Of a stretch of 64,000 bases of DNA, positions 38,306-49,688 are shown one piece after another. The translations under genes were made by a program, and so were the position numbers. Source of the stretch: Chrysoperla carnea (Eukaryota > Arthropoda > Insecta > Neuroptera > Chrysopidae); contig NC_058337.1 of NCBI RefSeq assembly GCF_905475395.1, forward strand, positions 138,825,172-138,889,171. Direction: 5' to 3'. Below the pieces are notes generated by a model. The model saw only the letters and a list, made by a program, of their open reading frames with translations, did not search any database and was not told where the DNA came from. Position 1 is the first letter of the stretch. The number at the start of each line of letters is the position of its first letter.

Positions 38306-39157
38306 TTACTTTTTGGCTTCGTTATTTGCAGCTGGAGGTAACATAATTTTTAAATCAGCTTTAGCTTCTAAATCGCTAATATATTTTTTTAGTATTTCTG
38401 CTGCTAATACATTATCGATAGTCATTTTAGCTTCTTCTTTAGTTGGGATAGGTACAGGTTTTTTCTCAAGAACCTTAATGATATGCCAACCATAGTCAGT
38501 TTTCACTGGTATTGAAACTTCGTTTACTTTTAAAGCCAAAGCTTTATTTTCAAACTCAGGTACTAACTGCCCTGGTTGATTTAATAAAATGAAACCGATT
38601 ACGCCACCATTTGTAACAGAAGCTTTATCAAGAGAAGGTTCTCCTGCAAGTTTAGCAAAATCTGCACCTTTGTTTAATTTATTTTTTAAATCATTAGCTT
38701 CTTTTTCAGATTTAACTAAAATATGAGCAACTTTTATTTGTTCTTTACCTATTAAGCTAGTTACGTATTTATTATATTCATCATCAAACATCTTATCGGT
38801 AAGATTAGATTTTACATAATTTTCTAACAATTCTTTTTGAGCTAACTGATTTTTTGTATTTTCAAGCTTCTTGGAATTCTTTAGAAGAGGTGATGTTTGA
38901 CTTCTCAACTTCTTTCTTTAATAAAATAATATTAACATAAATCGTATCAATTTATCTTGATCCTGTGGTGGGAAATCGTCAAAATTTTTGATAGTTTCAC
39001 CTGAAGGAATATTAAGTTGTGGTTTAAATTCTTTCATTATTTGTGATTCTCTCACTTCACCACCTGTGTAAGTAGCAACTACTCTGTCTGAGTTATCTGC
39101 AAAAGCTATACTAGAAAGCATACTAACGGATAAAAGTACAATTGATAGTTTTTTCAT
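38306..39157 (-). pseudogene. plp: Parvulin-like peptidyl-prolyl isomerase, frameshifted
   Basis: Parvulins of this type help outer-membrane proteins fold in the periplasm. A signal peptide is visible (MKKLSIVLLSVSMLSSIAFA). The SurA/PpiC-like N-terminal region follows, then the PPIase domain (KVAHILVKSEKEA, NGGVIGFILLNQPGQLVPEFE, VKTDYGWHIIKVLEK), ending PPAANNEAKK. The frame breaks at least twice between about 38880 and 38945, near RFMLILFY and again near SKKLENTK. The gene is divergent from secA across a 225-base spacer (39158-39382), which probably held both promoters. Confidence 0.9.
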
Positions 39158-39382
39158 TATTTATGACTCATAATTTGTTAAATATAAATTTAAATCCTAT
39201 AAAAATAATAAGTACCCGTCAACAGCTATTTTATAATATTTATTTATTAATAATTATTTACGGATTATTCTGCAACAGGGTTGTTTGAAATAAATATATA
39301 AAAACATAAATATATAACTAATTGATAATTTTATAAAATAGCCTATATTTTTATATGTACAAAAATATATTTAAGGAAATTG

Positions 39383-42080
39383 ATGTTTTCTATATTGAAA
39401 AAAATTTTTGGTACGGCAAATGATCGTACGATAAAAAAACTATTTTCTGACATTGCAAAAATTAATTCGCTTGAACCCGCAATTCAAAAATTATCAGATG
39501 AAGAATTAAAAAATAAAACTATAGAATTTAAGAAAAAACTTAAAAATGGTGCTACTTTAGATGATATAGCATATGAAGCATTTGCGGTAGTTAGAGAGGT
39601 TTCGAGAAGAGTATATGGAATGCGTCATTTTGACGTGCAGCTTATAGGTGGTTTGGTATTACACAGAGGAATGATTACCGAAATGCGTACAGGGGAGGGT
39701 AAGACCTTAGTTGCAACACTTCCTGCATATTTAAACGCTTTAGCTGAGAAAGGTGTACATGCCGTAACAGTTAATGATTATCTTTATAGCCGTGATTCCG
39801 CTTCCATGGGCAAGATTTATAATTATTTAGGTTTATCAGTTGGATGTATTGTTGCTGGCATGACAGATGAAGCTAAGCGAGAAGCCTATAATTCTGATAT
39901 TACATATGCCACAAATAACGAGCTTGGCTTTGAATACTTAAGAGATAATATGAAATATAGCTTGCAGGAGTGAGTACTTCGTCCTTTTAACTTTGCTATT
40001 ATCGATGAAGTAGATTCGATTTTAATAGATGAAGCAAGAACTCCATTAGTTATTTCTGGTCCAGTTAATGATAATTCAGAATTATATGGTAAAGTCGATA
40101 AGCTTGTACGCATGCTTAATGTAAGTGATTTTGAAAAAGATGAAAAATTAAAAACTATCAATTTAACGGAAAGCGGTATTAGTCATGTAGAATCGCTTTT
40201 AAGTCACGCAAATATTATAAAGCCTGAGTCTGGTTTATATGACTTTGAAAATTTAAGCTTAGTGCATTACGTTAATCAAGCCCTTAGAGCTCACAACATG
40301 TTTACAATCGATGTAGATTATTTAGTACGTGATGGTAAAGTAATGATCATAGATGAGTTTACAGGACGTGTAATGGAAGGGCGTAGATATTCTGAAGGGC
40401 TACATCAAGCGTTAGAAGCAAAAGAAAACGTAAAAATCCAAAACGAAAACCAAACGCTTGCATCTATTACTTTCCAAAATTATTTCCGTAATTACCCTAA
40501 ATTATCAGGCATGACTGGTACAGCTATGACCGAAGCACCAGAGCTAAAAGACATATATAATCTTGATGTAGTAGCAGTACCGACTCATAATAAAGTTACA
40601 AGACGTGATCTTGATGACGAAATTTATGGAAGCAAAAAAGAAAAATATGATGCTATTTTAAAGCTAATTAAAGATTGTTATGATCGTGGTCAGCCGGTGC
40701 TTGTCGGTACTGTAAGTATTGAAAAGTCAGAAGAAATTTCCAATGTTCTAAATAAAAACAAAATACCTCATAAAGTATTAAATGGTAAATTCCACGAGCA
40801 GGAAGCATTTACTATCGCCCAAGCGGGTAGGTTTAAAGCAGTAACAATTGCAACTAATATGGCAGGACGAGGCACTGATATTATGCTTGGCGGTAATCCT
40901 GAAATGCTGATAGAGCAGATAGACAGAAATGAGATAAAAGCTCAAATAGCTGAAGAGAAAAAGCAAGTAATTGCAGCAGGTGGGTTATTTGTAATAGGTA
41001 CAGAACGGCACGAAAGTCGTAGGATAGATAATCAGCTGCGTGGTAGATCGGGCAGACAAGGTGACCCTGGTAATACTAAATTTTTCCTATCACTTGATGA
41101 TGATTTAATGCGTATTTTTGCCTCAGAACGTATTTCAGGGATACTTCGAACGCTTGGCTTAAAAGATGGTGAGGCGATACATCACCCAATGATTAGCCGA
41201 TCACTTGAGAAAGCTCAGCAAAAAGTTGAGGGGCATAACTATGAAATACGTAAAAATTTATTACGTTTTGATGATGTGATGAATGATCAACGTAAAATAA
41301 TATATGAGCAAAGAACTGAAATTATTAAATCTAAAGATAGTTATGACTTCTTAAGTAGTACTACTGAAGAATTAGCTAAAAAAAATAGTGCTAACTTTTA
41401 TGCCAGCAGACTCTTATAGAGAAGATTGGGATATAGAGAATTTAAGCGTAGAACTACAACGCACCTTTGCTATAAAGCTTGATCAAAATCTAATAAGCAA
41501 AAATGATGTAACAGAAGAAGAAGTTACAAAAATTATTATTCAAACAGCGGATAGTATATATAAATCTAAGGAGGAAGCCTATAGTCCTGACTTAATGCAT
41601 AATGCTGTAAAATATATTTTATTAACTACTATTGATCAAGTTTGGAAAGATCACTTGCATAGCTTAGATCACTTAAGACAAGGTATATCTCTTAGAGCTT
41701 ATGCCCAAAAAGATCCTTTAAGTGAATATAAAAGACAGGCATTTAACTTATTTGAGCATATGCTTAATAATTTAAAAGAACTCTTTATTCAAACAGTCTA
41801 CCACTTCCATATTGACTTAAAGCATATTCAAAAAGAAGATATATCGCTTGAAAATAAAAAGCTGCAAAATAATATGCATGAAAGCCGTAAAGATCCGGCA
41901 TTTAGTAAGTATAATGCAGGTAGTAACTTAGAAACTGATCTTAGACCTGTCATATCACGCATTAACCCAGAGGATAGAGACCCTAAAAATCCTACAAGCT
42001 GGGGCAAAGTATCTAGAAATGAGCTATGCCCTTGTGGTTCAGGTAAGAAATATAAATATTGCCATGGACTAAATGAGTAG
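39383..42080 (+). pseudogene. secA: Preprotein translocase ATPase SecA, one nonsense change and one frameshift
   Basis: SecA drives proteins through SecYEG. The start is ATG 39383 ([16 protein letters not shown]) after AAGGAAATT. Walker A is [16 protein letters not shown], Walker B is [17 protein letters not shown], and the preprotein-crosslinking region and NBD2 ([23 protein letters not shown]) follow. The C-terminal zinc tail [14 protein letters not shown] ends at 42080. TGA at 39971-39973 replaces the Arg codon in SLQE-VLRPF. One extra A in the run near 41379-41386 shifts the frame at [13 protein letters not shown] short internal stretch before IKAQIAEEK appears shorter than in Rickettsia relatives. 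It cannot make working SecA. Confidence 0.96.
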
Positions 42081-42376
42081 GGAATTAAACACTTCTATCT
42101 AAGTAGGCTTTGCCTGTGTGAATCATTCTCCCTCCTGTTATCCCGTGATTTATTCACGGAATCCAGCTTTTAATACTAAAATTATTAGTATTAAAAGTTG
42201 TTTTTACTTTTTTCGATCTACACAAGCAAGCCTTAAGTGGGAATGAAATATAATAATAACTATCCGGTACTATTGAATAAATCACGGGGTGGCAGAGGAA
42301 AAATAAAAAATATTGATAGTGAAATTGTAACGAAATGAAATGAAAATGGTATAAAGTATTAAGTAATACTTCACTT
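42081..42376. repeat. Palindromic repeats between secA and the Fic fragment
   Basis: TATCCCGTGATTTATTCACGG (42139 on; split: TATCCCGTGA, TTTATTCACGG) is an unoccupied copy of the second-level palindrome at 12230-12470. Further on CCGGTACTATTGAATAAATC near 42266 is the right edge of an occupied copy. A third stem, TTTTAATACTAA/TTAGTATTAAAA, lies at about 42172-42200. There is no gene. Confidence 0.7.
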
Positions 42377-42817
42377 ATGAAATATAATTTTTTAGATAAA
42401 AAAAAGAAGAGATTAGATGCCTTACGTCCATTAAGTTCTGAACTAGCTAAAAATTTAGAAGAATGGTTTAGGGTAGAGTTATCCTATACAAGTAATGCTA
42501 TTGAGGGGAATACTTTATCCCGCAAAGAGACTGCTATAATTATTGAAAAGGGTTTAACTGTAGGAGGTAAAACACTAGCAGAGCATCTAGAAGCAACAAA
42601 CCATGCAAAAGCTTTAGATATTATCTATGAACTTGCTAGGAAAAAATATTATGAAATTACTGAAAAAGATATTTTAGCAATTCATTATACAATTCTTCAT
42701 GGGATTGATGATCATAATGCGGGATGTTATAGGTCTGTACCTATCCATATCTCAGGTTCTAGTGTGGTAATGCCTAACCCTGCAAAAATACCCTCGTTAA
42801 TGACAGATTTTATGTAG
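42377..42817 (+). pseudogene. Fic/DOC family protein, broken (N-terminal part)
   Basis: This is a fossil of a Fic-family gene, whose members modify target proteins by nucleotide transfer and are often toxin-like. The family is recognised from the N-terminal Fic region (ELSYTSNAIEGNTLS) and the helix after it (EKDILAIHYTILHGI). The gene is broken: IS200 copy 8 is inserted in it at 42813 and the rest is not found in the window. It belongs to the rickettsial segment. Confidence 0.85.
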
Positions 42818-43395
42818 TTAAGTGGGAGAGGGTTAACACCCTCGCCTTTAGGCGAACACTTTAGTATAATCTATCTAATAGGTTACTAGAGGAAGAGATG
42901 TAATATAGGAGAGGGTCTCATAGCTTGTATGATTTAAAGTATCATATAGTGTTTTGTACAAAGTACAGGTATAGAGTTTTAACTAGGCAAATAGCAAGTA
43001 GAGCAAGGGAAGTAATTCAGGAAATATGTGCAGCTAATTACATAGACATAATTAGTGGCAGCATAAGTTCTGATCATGTTCATATATTAGTATCAGTTCC
43101 ACCGAGTATCTCAATATCTAAGGTGTTACAATATATTAAAGGAAAGAGTAGTCGTAAATTGCTACAGGAATTTGAACTACTTCGTAAGCGATATTGGGGT
43201 CAACATCTTTGGGCTAGAGGGTATTTTGTTGTTACAGTTGGTAATGTGAATTCAGAAGCAGTACAGCAGTATATAGAGCAACAAGAAGAATATCATAAAA
43301 AAGATGATTTTAGAATATCAGAGTTTTAGCGTTTACGCTTTTAATCTGCTTTGCAAGCGTAAACCAAACTACCGGCTTTAGACGGTAGTAATTGA
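42813..43395 (+). mobile_element. IS200/IS605-type insertion sequence, copy 8 (583 bp)
   Basis: This is a full-length copy inserted after TTTTA in the Fic-family gene, with both end hairpins and the TTGA right tip. The right flank is not Fic sequence, so, as with copy 6, one side has been rearranged or lost. Confidence 0.93.
42897..43329 (+). pseudogene. tnpA: IS200/IS605 transposase TnpA, copy 8, stop at codon 2
   Basis: The usual start ATGGAATATAGG reads ATGTAATATAGG here, so GAA became TAA directly after the ATG at 42897. The rest is open from about 42925 (YDLKYHIVFC...DDFRISEF), and all motifs are present (DHVHILVS, LWARGYF). A downstream start might give a shortened protein, but the first beta strand would suffer. 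Confidence 0.88.
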
Positions 43396-43460
43396 TACCT
43401 AACTATTTGAAAAAGTCAATGGATTTAAGTTTTGTTTGTAAGTAGATTATATACTATTCC

Positions 43461-43790
43461 CAATAGTACCGGACAGTTTTTATTATATGTCATTTTCGCA
43501 AAAGTACAGTAGTGTCCGGAGAAAAAATAAACATTATTATTAGGTTTTTTCGTCATTGCGAGAAGAATTACAAAGTAATTCGACGAAGCAAGGAAGTAAA
43601 AAAATGCTAAAATTAGTTATTTTTTACTATTTTTCTGGATTGCCACTCGGTCTACGACCGCTTGCAATGACGGTTTTAATAATACTCCAATTTTCTCCGG
43701 ACACTACTACGTCGTTGCTAAGAATGACATATAAGGTTACCTACACCTGAATAAAATATAACATTTTTTTAATAACTGTCTGGTACTTTA
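43461..43790. repeat. Second set of nested palindromic (MITE-like) repeats
   Basis: An outer element of the same type as 12248-12452 (ATAGTACCGGACAG ... CTGTCTGGTACTTT) holds ATATGTCATT on one side and GCTAAGAATGACATAT on the other. Inside lies a different element with perfect 17-bp ends, AGTAGTGTCCGGAGAAA (43508 on) and its complement to 43708. That in turn encloses a third (CGTCATTGCGAG at 43551 to CTTGCAATGACG at 43672). A frame of 64 codons at 43556-43750 is an accident of the repeats. Confidence 0.8.
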
Positions 43791-43828
43791 TAAAAATGAC
43801 TTTAGGACTATGCCTACCTAATTCTAAT

Positions 43829-44587
43829 TTATTGTATACTACTAGCTTTTATTAGTTCTTTGAATAAAACTAGGTCTATGCCATTATCATTGACATATTC
43901 AGGATGCCACTGTACGCCGATAAGAAATTTATGACTTGTTGATTCTATTGCTTCTATAATCCCGTCTTCTGCTTTTGCTGATATAATAAGATTATTACCA
44001 ATTTGTTTAATGGCTTGATGGTGAGTTGAGTTAACCATTGTGTCCAGCTTTTTATTTGCTATTCTAGCAAGCTTAGTATTCGGCTTTATACTAATTGAAT
44101 GCGAGACTATATCTTTAGGATGAGGCTGGCTATGGTTTATGATAATAGGCTGTTTTGTCTCTTCGATATAATCTGGAATATGCTTAACAAGAGTGCCACC
44201 TAAAACAACATTTATTAGTTGCATTCCTCGGCATATTCCTAAAACAGGTATATTTTTTTCTAACGATTTCTTTAAAATTAATATTTCAAAATTATCACGC
44301 TCTTCATTAGAAATTACTACATCTTCAGCATATTCAGGCTCATAAAATTTAGGGTGTATATCTTCATCACCGCCATGTAATATAACACCATCAATAAAAT
44401 CCATGAGATGATCTATTGTTTCAGCTTGGTATGGCAGTAACATAGGGACGCCGCCGGCTTCAATTATTGCATCGGTATAATTCTTACGTAATGCATACCA
44501 AGGAAAGGCGGCATAAGTATATTTTTCACAATTTTGAGCTAAATCAGTAGTAATTCCTATTATTGGTTTTCTATTCATGTTTTTCAT
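43829..44587 (-). CDS. Peptidase C26 family glutamine amidotransferase-like hydrolase (PuuD-like)
   Basis: This 252-residue protein has the class I glutamine amidotransferase fold of gamma-glutamyl-gamma-aminobutyrate hydrolases, which cleave gamma-glutamyl bonds in the cytoplasm. The nucleophile is Cys119 in GICRGMQLINVVLGG, with His228 and Glu230 in GVQWHPE completing the triad. ILHGGDEDIHPKFY is the conserved oxyanion-side loop. The frame is intact and starts at ATG 44587, overlapping the last codons of the cyclo-ligase gene (ATGA overlap), so the two were co-transcribed. In Rickettsia the true substrate is unknown; the small-molecule role is inferred from the family. Confidence 0.92.
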   Translation of the reverse strand: MKNMNRKPIIGITTDLAQNCEKYTYAAFPWYALRKNYTDAIIEAGGVPMLLPYQAETIDHLMDFIDGVILHGGDEDIHPKFYEPEYAEDVVISNEERDNFEILILKKSLEKNIPVLGICRGMQLINVVLGGTLVKHIPDYIEETKQPIIINHSQPHPKDIVSHSISIKPNTKLARIANKKLDTMVNSTHHQAIKQIGNNLIISAKAEDGIIEAIESTSHKFLIGVQWHPEYVNDNGIDLVLFKELIKASSIQ

Positions 44588-44853
44588 ATAGAAATAATAA
44601 AATTAAGTTTCTGATCATGTAATTCAGCAGGAAAGTTATCTATAACTTGTTCTTTTAAACAAACACCAACAGTTAATATATCTTTATTATTATTTAGGTA
44701 TCGATCAAAATGTCCTTTACCATAACCAAGTCTGTAGCCATCTTTACTAAATGCCAGACCTGGGACAATTATCAATTCTGGTTCATAGAAATCATTATTT
44801 ATCGATTCTAAAGTTTTAAAACTCCCTAAAACTAATTCATCATTATAATTATA
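44584..44853 (-). pseudogene. 5-formyltetrahydrofolate cyclo-ligase, 3' part (split by Polinton)
   Basis: This C-terminal half contains the family motif GLAFSKDGYRLGYGKGHFDRYL (split: GLAFSKDGYRLGYG, KGHFDRYL), the ATP/phosphate-binding signature of MTHFS enzymes, which convert 5-formyl-THF to methenyl-THF. It ends KLNFIISI at 44584, overlapping the C26 peptidase start. The N-terminal half lies at 60149-60406. Removing the Polinton and one ATTATA duplication joins them in frame as YCAYN-YNDELVLGSF. Both halves show no other lesion. Confidence 0.9.
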
Positions 44854-46130
44854 AGTAGAAGAGTCAGCCCACTTTCAGCACAGTTGGATGGTACACTTTT
44901 CAAAAAAGGGCAAACCTAGGTGAATGTTGGAAGCCTCGGAAGTTGGAGGGGATAGATGACGTCATTGACCAATAGTAAATCAAGATGGCGTTGGAAGGTG
45001 TGGTGGGGGTGAGGGATGACATAAACGGGGCTTGACCAATAGTGGTGGGGAGTGAACGGGGGGCGGGACGTTGACATCATGTACGTTTTGGTCCAGTTGG
45101 ATGGTACACTTTTCCAAAAAGGGCAAACCTAGGTGAATGTTGGAAACCTCGGCATTGACCAATAGTAAATCAAGATGACGTTGGGAGGTGTGGTGTTGGG
45201 GAATAATGGCTGCCTAAGCATTGATGACGTCATTGGCTTTGACCAATAGTAGCGCTGTAAAAATCAAGATGACGTCGGGAGGTGTGGTTGAATTGGTGTG
45301 GGGGAATGGCTGCCTAAGCATAAACGGGGAATTACCAGGTGACGTCATTGGCTTTGACCAATAGTGGCGCTTGACGGAGAGTGAATGGAGTGAACGGGGG
45401 GCGGGACGTTGACATTAGTCAGCAATTTTCAAGAATATGTTAATTTGACCTTGAAAAATATTGTAATTTGACACTTTAAATATACATGATAAAATTCAAA
45501 ACACGTGACCGGATGTTAATATTTTTTTATGATTAAGCAATGTAATATGACACTTGAAATTTACATAATAAAAATACATGTTCAAACTTGTTTGAATGGA
45601 CTTTGATCTTAAAATAATTTTACACGTGTCAGCTATTCTCAAGAATATGTTGAAATAGATTTGACCTTGAAAAATATGATATCATCATCTTGTAACAAGT
45701 TCAAACTTGTTTGAAATAATTTTACATGTGTCAAAACACGTGACCGGATGCTAATATTTTTTTATGATTAGCAATGTAATATGACACTTGAACGTGTTAG
45801 ATAATAATTTGCAAATCTGAATTCCAAGAAAAGAATATTATGAGTCAGCAATTTTCAAGAATATGTTGAAATAGATATCATCTAACCTTGAAAAATATTG
45901 TAATTTGACACTTTAAGTATACACGATAAAATTCAAGATACGTGACAGGATGTTAATATTTTTTTATGATTAAGCAATGTAATATGACACTTGAAATTTA
46001 CATAATAAAAATACATGTTCAAACTTGTTTGAATGGACTTTGATCTTAAAATAATTTTACACGTGTCAGCAATTTTCAAGAATATGTTAATTTGACCTTG
46101 AAAAATATGATATCATCATCTTGTAACAAG
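44854..46130 (+). repeat. Left terminal inverted repeat of the Polinton-like element
   Basis: It matches 58865-60148 inverted, nearly base for base. The outer 570 bases are GC-richer and repeat a module with TGACGTCA (CRE-like), CCAAT boxes and a GGGGCGGGAC box. The inner part is built of AT-rich units with CACGTGACCGGATG and ACATGTTCAAACTTGTTTGA. Confidence 0.9.
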
Positions 46131-46720
46131 TTCAAACTTGTTTGAAATAATTTTACATGTGTCAAAACACGTGACCGGATATTAATATTTTTTATGATTA
46201 AGCAATGTAATATGACACTTGAAATTTACATAATAAAAATACATGTTCAAACTTGTTTGAATGGACTTTGATCTTAAAATAATTTTACACGTGTCAGCAA
46301 TTTTCAAGAATATGTTAATTTGACCTTGAAAAATATGATATCATCATCTTGTTACAAGTTCAAACTTGTTTGAAATAATTTTACATGTGTCAAAACACGT
46401 GACCGGATATTAATATTTTTTATGATTAAGCAATGTAATATGACACTTGAAATTTACATAATAAAAATACATGTTCAAACTTGTTTGAATGGACTTTGAT
46501 CTTAAAATAATTTTACACGTGTCAGCTATTCTCAAAAATATGTTGAAATAGATTTGACCTTGAAAAATATGATATCATCATCCTGTTACAAGTTCAAACT
46601 TGTTTGAATAAAAATACATGTTCAAACTTGTTTGAACATGTTTAAACTTGTTTGAATCGCATTAGATCTTAAAATAATTTTACACGTGTTATGAGATTAG
46701 ATAATAATTTCTGTTGGTGG
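46131..46720 (+). repeat. Left internal AT-rich repeat array of the Polinton-like element
   Basis: This continues the roughly 250-base units seen in the terminal repeat (GTCAGCAATTTTCAAGAATA ... AAAATAATTTTACACGTG). The array ends ACACGTGTTATGAGATTAGA, the same end as the array at 48800-49550. Confidence 0.85.
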
Positions 46721-46812
46721 GGGGATTTTTGGAGTGGTGGTAATCATATAAAAAAGGCGCTCGACATTACGGTAATATCAGTTTTCATTAAATATTCATA
46801 ATATTAATCAAA

Positions 46813-47193
46813 ATGAATAGAGCAGAATTAAAATTATTAGATAGTTGTTTAGTGCGACCATGCATAAAAATGGACGACTTGCCACTGAAAAAAAAATTAA
46901 AAATACTAAAAATGGAGCGGATTCTAACGATACATGGGCCATCAATAAAAGTTTTACTGGATATAAGCCTAGATGGTACAGAAAACGAGGGGGTTTTTCT
47001 ACCATCTAGGTTTGCAGTGTTGACGGACAACATGATTAAATTATTTAACACAAAACCGGGGTATTTGAGGGTGGAGGAGAAAATTGGAAGAAGTCACCAA
47101 CTGAGACTGCGCCTATTCGAAGACGATGGTGATAGTGATGATGATGACTATGTTCAAGAACATCAAAATTTTAACAAATCATTCCTATATTGA
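46813..47193 (+). CDS. Small Polinton-borne frame, function unknown
   Basis: This is a 126-residue frame (MNRAELKLLDSCLVRPCIKM...) with an acidic tail (EDDGDSDDDDYVQEH). A TATA-like box (ATATAAAAAAGGCG) lies about 65 bases upstream. I do not recognise the family. It is one of two plus-strand frames at this side of the element. Confidence 0.55.
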   Translation: MNRAELKLLDSCLVRPCIKMDDLPLKKKLKILKMERILTIHGPSIKVLLDISLDGTENEGVFLPSRFAVLTDNMIKLFNTKPGYLRVEEKIGRSHQLRLRLFEDDGDSDDDDYVQEHQNFNKSFLY

Positions 47194-47472
47194 ATTTTAT
47201 TACTGCAAGATATATATATTTTATTGTTATTGTTATAAAAAAATTGTAAAGTTTATGTTTTTGATATTTAAAAAAAAATAATACTAAATAAATTATGGAT
47301 ATTTTTGTAAAAAATGGTGTTTATTTTAATTCATTACAATTATGGGGTACAATGTCGCTACAAAATCATATTGATCTGTTTCAAAATTCGGAGATGATTT
47401 ACCCAGAATATTTTAATGTGAGTATTGTTTGATAAGATCTGTTTAGAAAATTGTAGCCAAATATTTTTATAG

Positions 47473-47967
47473 ATGGAATTTTATCAACTTATGGAGGCAT
47501 GTCGTTGGAGTATACCTACAAAGTTAATCGACACATTACGGTATTCTTATTTAGAAGTTGATGATTGCTTTCATATTGCTGCATTCATAGTAAGAAATTG
47601 TTTGGATGCAATCTTATTTGTAAATTATGCGAAAAAGTTCAACTACTTTAAAAGAGATTTCAATCAGTTTGAAATATTACTAAATGAATGTTGTGATGAT
47701 CTTACTCATGGAAGTAACTTGAGAAAAAATTGGGGTACATACGATATTCGCCGAAAACAATGGATTGGTGATAGTGCTAGACATGATGAGAGAATGTTTT
47801 TATGGTATGAACAAATAGATCCTAAAATTCTCTGTAGAATGCTATACCAACAAATGGATGGTGGAAATATACCGAAATGGTTCGAGCCATGGATATGTGC
47901 TACAAATTGTAATGAAATTGACAGATGTGATTGTGGAAGAAATAGTGATGATCATGATTGTATATAG
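47473..47967 (+). CDS. Second small Polinton-borne frame, function unknown
   Basis: This 164-residue frame (MEFYQLMEACRWSIPTKLID...) ends in a Cys-rich stretch (CATNCNEIDRCDCGRNSDDHDC) that could bind a metal. No family is recognised. A short frame before it (MDIFVKNGVYFNS at 47295) may be a separate exon. Confidence 0.5.
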   Translation: MEFYQLMEACRWSIPTKLIDTLRYSYLEVDDCFHIAAFIVRNCLDAILFVNYAKKFNYFKRDFNQFEILLNECCDDLTHGSNLRKNWGTYDIRRKQWIGDSARHDERMFLWYEQIDPKILCRMLYQQMDGGNIPKWFEPWICATNCNEIDRCDCGRNSDDHDCI

Positions 47968-48375
47968 AAATAAAAACATGAATGTAATTGTCTATGATAA
48001 GTTTTTTTTAAAAATGTGTTTGTATTTACAATAAAAAACACCTATAATTTAATTAATCATTGTTTTGTTTTATCTATGAAATGACCTCACCACCTTATTT
48101 TCAGGTTATAAATACACCTTGTTTGTGATAATTATATTCGCACCATCAAGTAATTTTGAGTAATAAACATGAATCAAAAAACATTTGTATTACAACAATA
48201 TTTTTATATTGTTTTGTGTTAGTTAAAAATTGCTTCAATAAAATTTCATGAACATAGTCTAATATATATTCATATTAAAAAATACATTTCCTTTTTTAAA
48301 ACACAAATATGTTCACAAAAGCGGTCCACTATGACAAAATTTTTTTGTTACAAGTATGTTCACAAAAACTTTCCA

Positions 48376-48594
48376 CTATAAAAGGAGACTTTTTTTATCA
48401 ATATATGAATCATGTAAAGAGTCGAACCCTAACCACCTGACTTTAACGTTAGATCCATGTTTAGCTAAGACCTTTTCCACTAAATAAATGTTTGGATCGT
48501 GAACTTTTTGTAATTCTTCAGCATAGAAACCACCCTTTATATCTTCGTTGTTGTAATCCTTCAATAAATATGTTCTTGGGTTTGTAAGTTTCAC
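48376..48594 (-). pseudogene. Polinton integrase C-terminal relic
   Basis: This fossil fragment has the chromodomain-like end of a Polinton integrase (YLLKDYNNEDIKGGFYAEEL, VEKVLAKHGSNVKVRWLG). The catalytic core is not seen in the window. A second relic in the opposite direction lies at about 52121-52340. Confidence 0.75.
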
Positions 48595-48799
48595 CTCGTG
48601 AATGGTGAATATTTCTGGTAACTACTCCGATTTTATAAGTTTTTGTTAAAAACTACTCCGATTTTATAAGTTTTTTAACAAAATTGATTTGATAACTGCT
48701 TTAATACTCTGATTTTTTCAATTTTTTTAATAAAATTGTTTTTATATCTGCTTTAATACTCTGATTTCTCAGTTCATATCTGGTTCATATCCAAATCTA

Positions 48800-49550
48800 A
48801 CGGGACAGGAGAAAGAGAATTCTCAAGAATATGTTGAAATAAATAACATCTAACCTTGAAAAATATTGTAATTTGACACTTTAAATATACATGATAAAAT
48901 TCAAGACACGTGACCGGATGTTTATTTTTTTTTTATGTTGAAATAGATAACATCTAACCTTGAAAAATATGATATCATCATCCTGTTACAAGTTCAAACT
49001 TGTTTTAATCGACTTAAAATAATTTTACACGTGACCAGATGCTAATATTTTTTTATGATTAAGCAATGTAATATGACACTTGAACGTGTTAGATAATAAT
49101 TTGCAAATCTGAATTCCAAGAAAAGAATATTATGAGTCAGCAATTTTCAAGAATATGTTGAAATAGATTTGACCTTGAAAAATATAATATCATCATCTTG
49201 TAACAAGTTCAAACTTGTTTGAAATAATTTTATATGTGTCAAAACACGTGATCGGATATTAATATTTTTTTATGATTAAGCAATGTAATATGACACTTGA
49301 AATTTACATAATAAAAATACATGTTCAAACTTGTTTGAATGGACTTTGATCTTAAAATAATTTTACACGTGTCAGCTATTCTCAAAAATATGTTGAAATA
49401 GATTTGACCTTGAAAAATATGATATCATCATCCTGTTACAAGTTCAAACTTGTTTGAATAAAAATACATGTTCAAACTTGTTTGAACATGTTTAAACTTG
49501 TTTGAATCGCATTAGATCTTAAAATAATTTTACACGTGTTATGAGATTAG
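48800..49550 (+). repeat. Central AT-rich repeat array of the Polinton-like element
   Basis: This array is built from the same units and in the same orientation as the left array, including the CACGTGACCGGATG and CAAGTTCAAACTTG motifs. It ends at the shared ACACGTGTTATGAGATTAGA. From 48600 to 48800 there is AT-rich filler with a short repeated ACTCCGATTTTATAAGTTTT. Confidence 0.85.
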
Positions 49551-49688
49551 AATAAAGGTTTTATTTAATAAAAATCTTATAAATATTTTTTTTTTATTTA
49601 TTAATGATTAAAATTTACATTTTTAAAAAAATTTACAGAAAAAAATTATTATTATGAATCTGAAAAAACACACAAAGTATTGGTGACA

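Noticed and set aside
44980-45162. A 60-codon frame repeated identically at 59837-60019
   Set aside because: It lies in the two terminal inverted repeats, is Pro/His-rich by composition, and is a shadow of the repeat.
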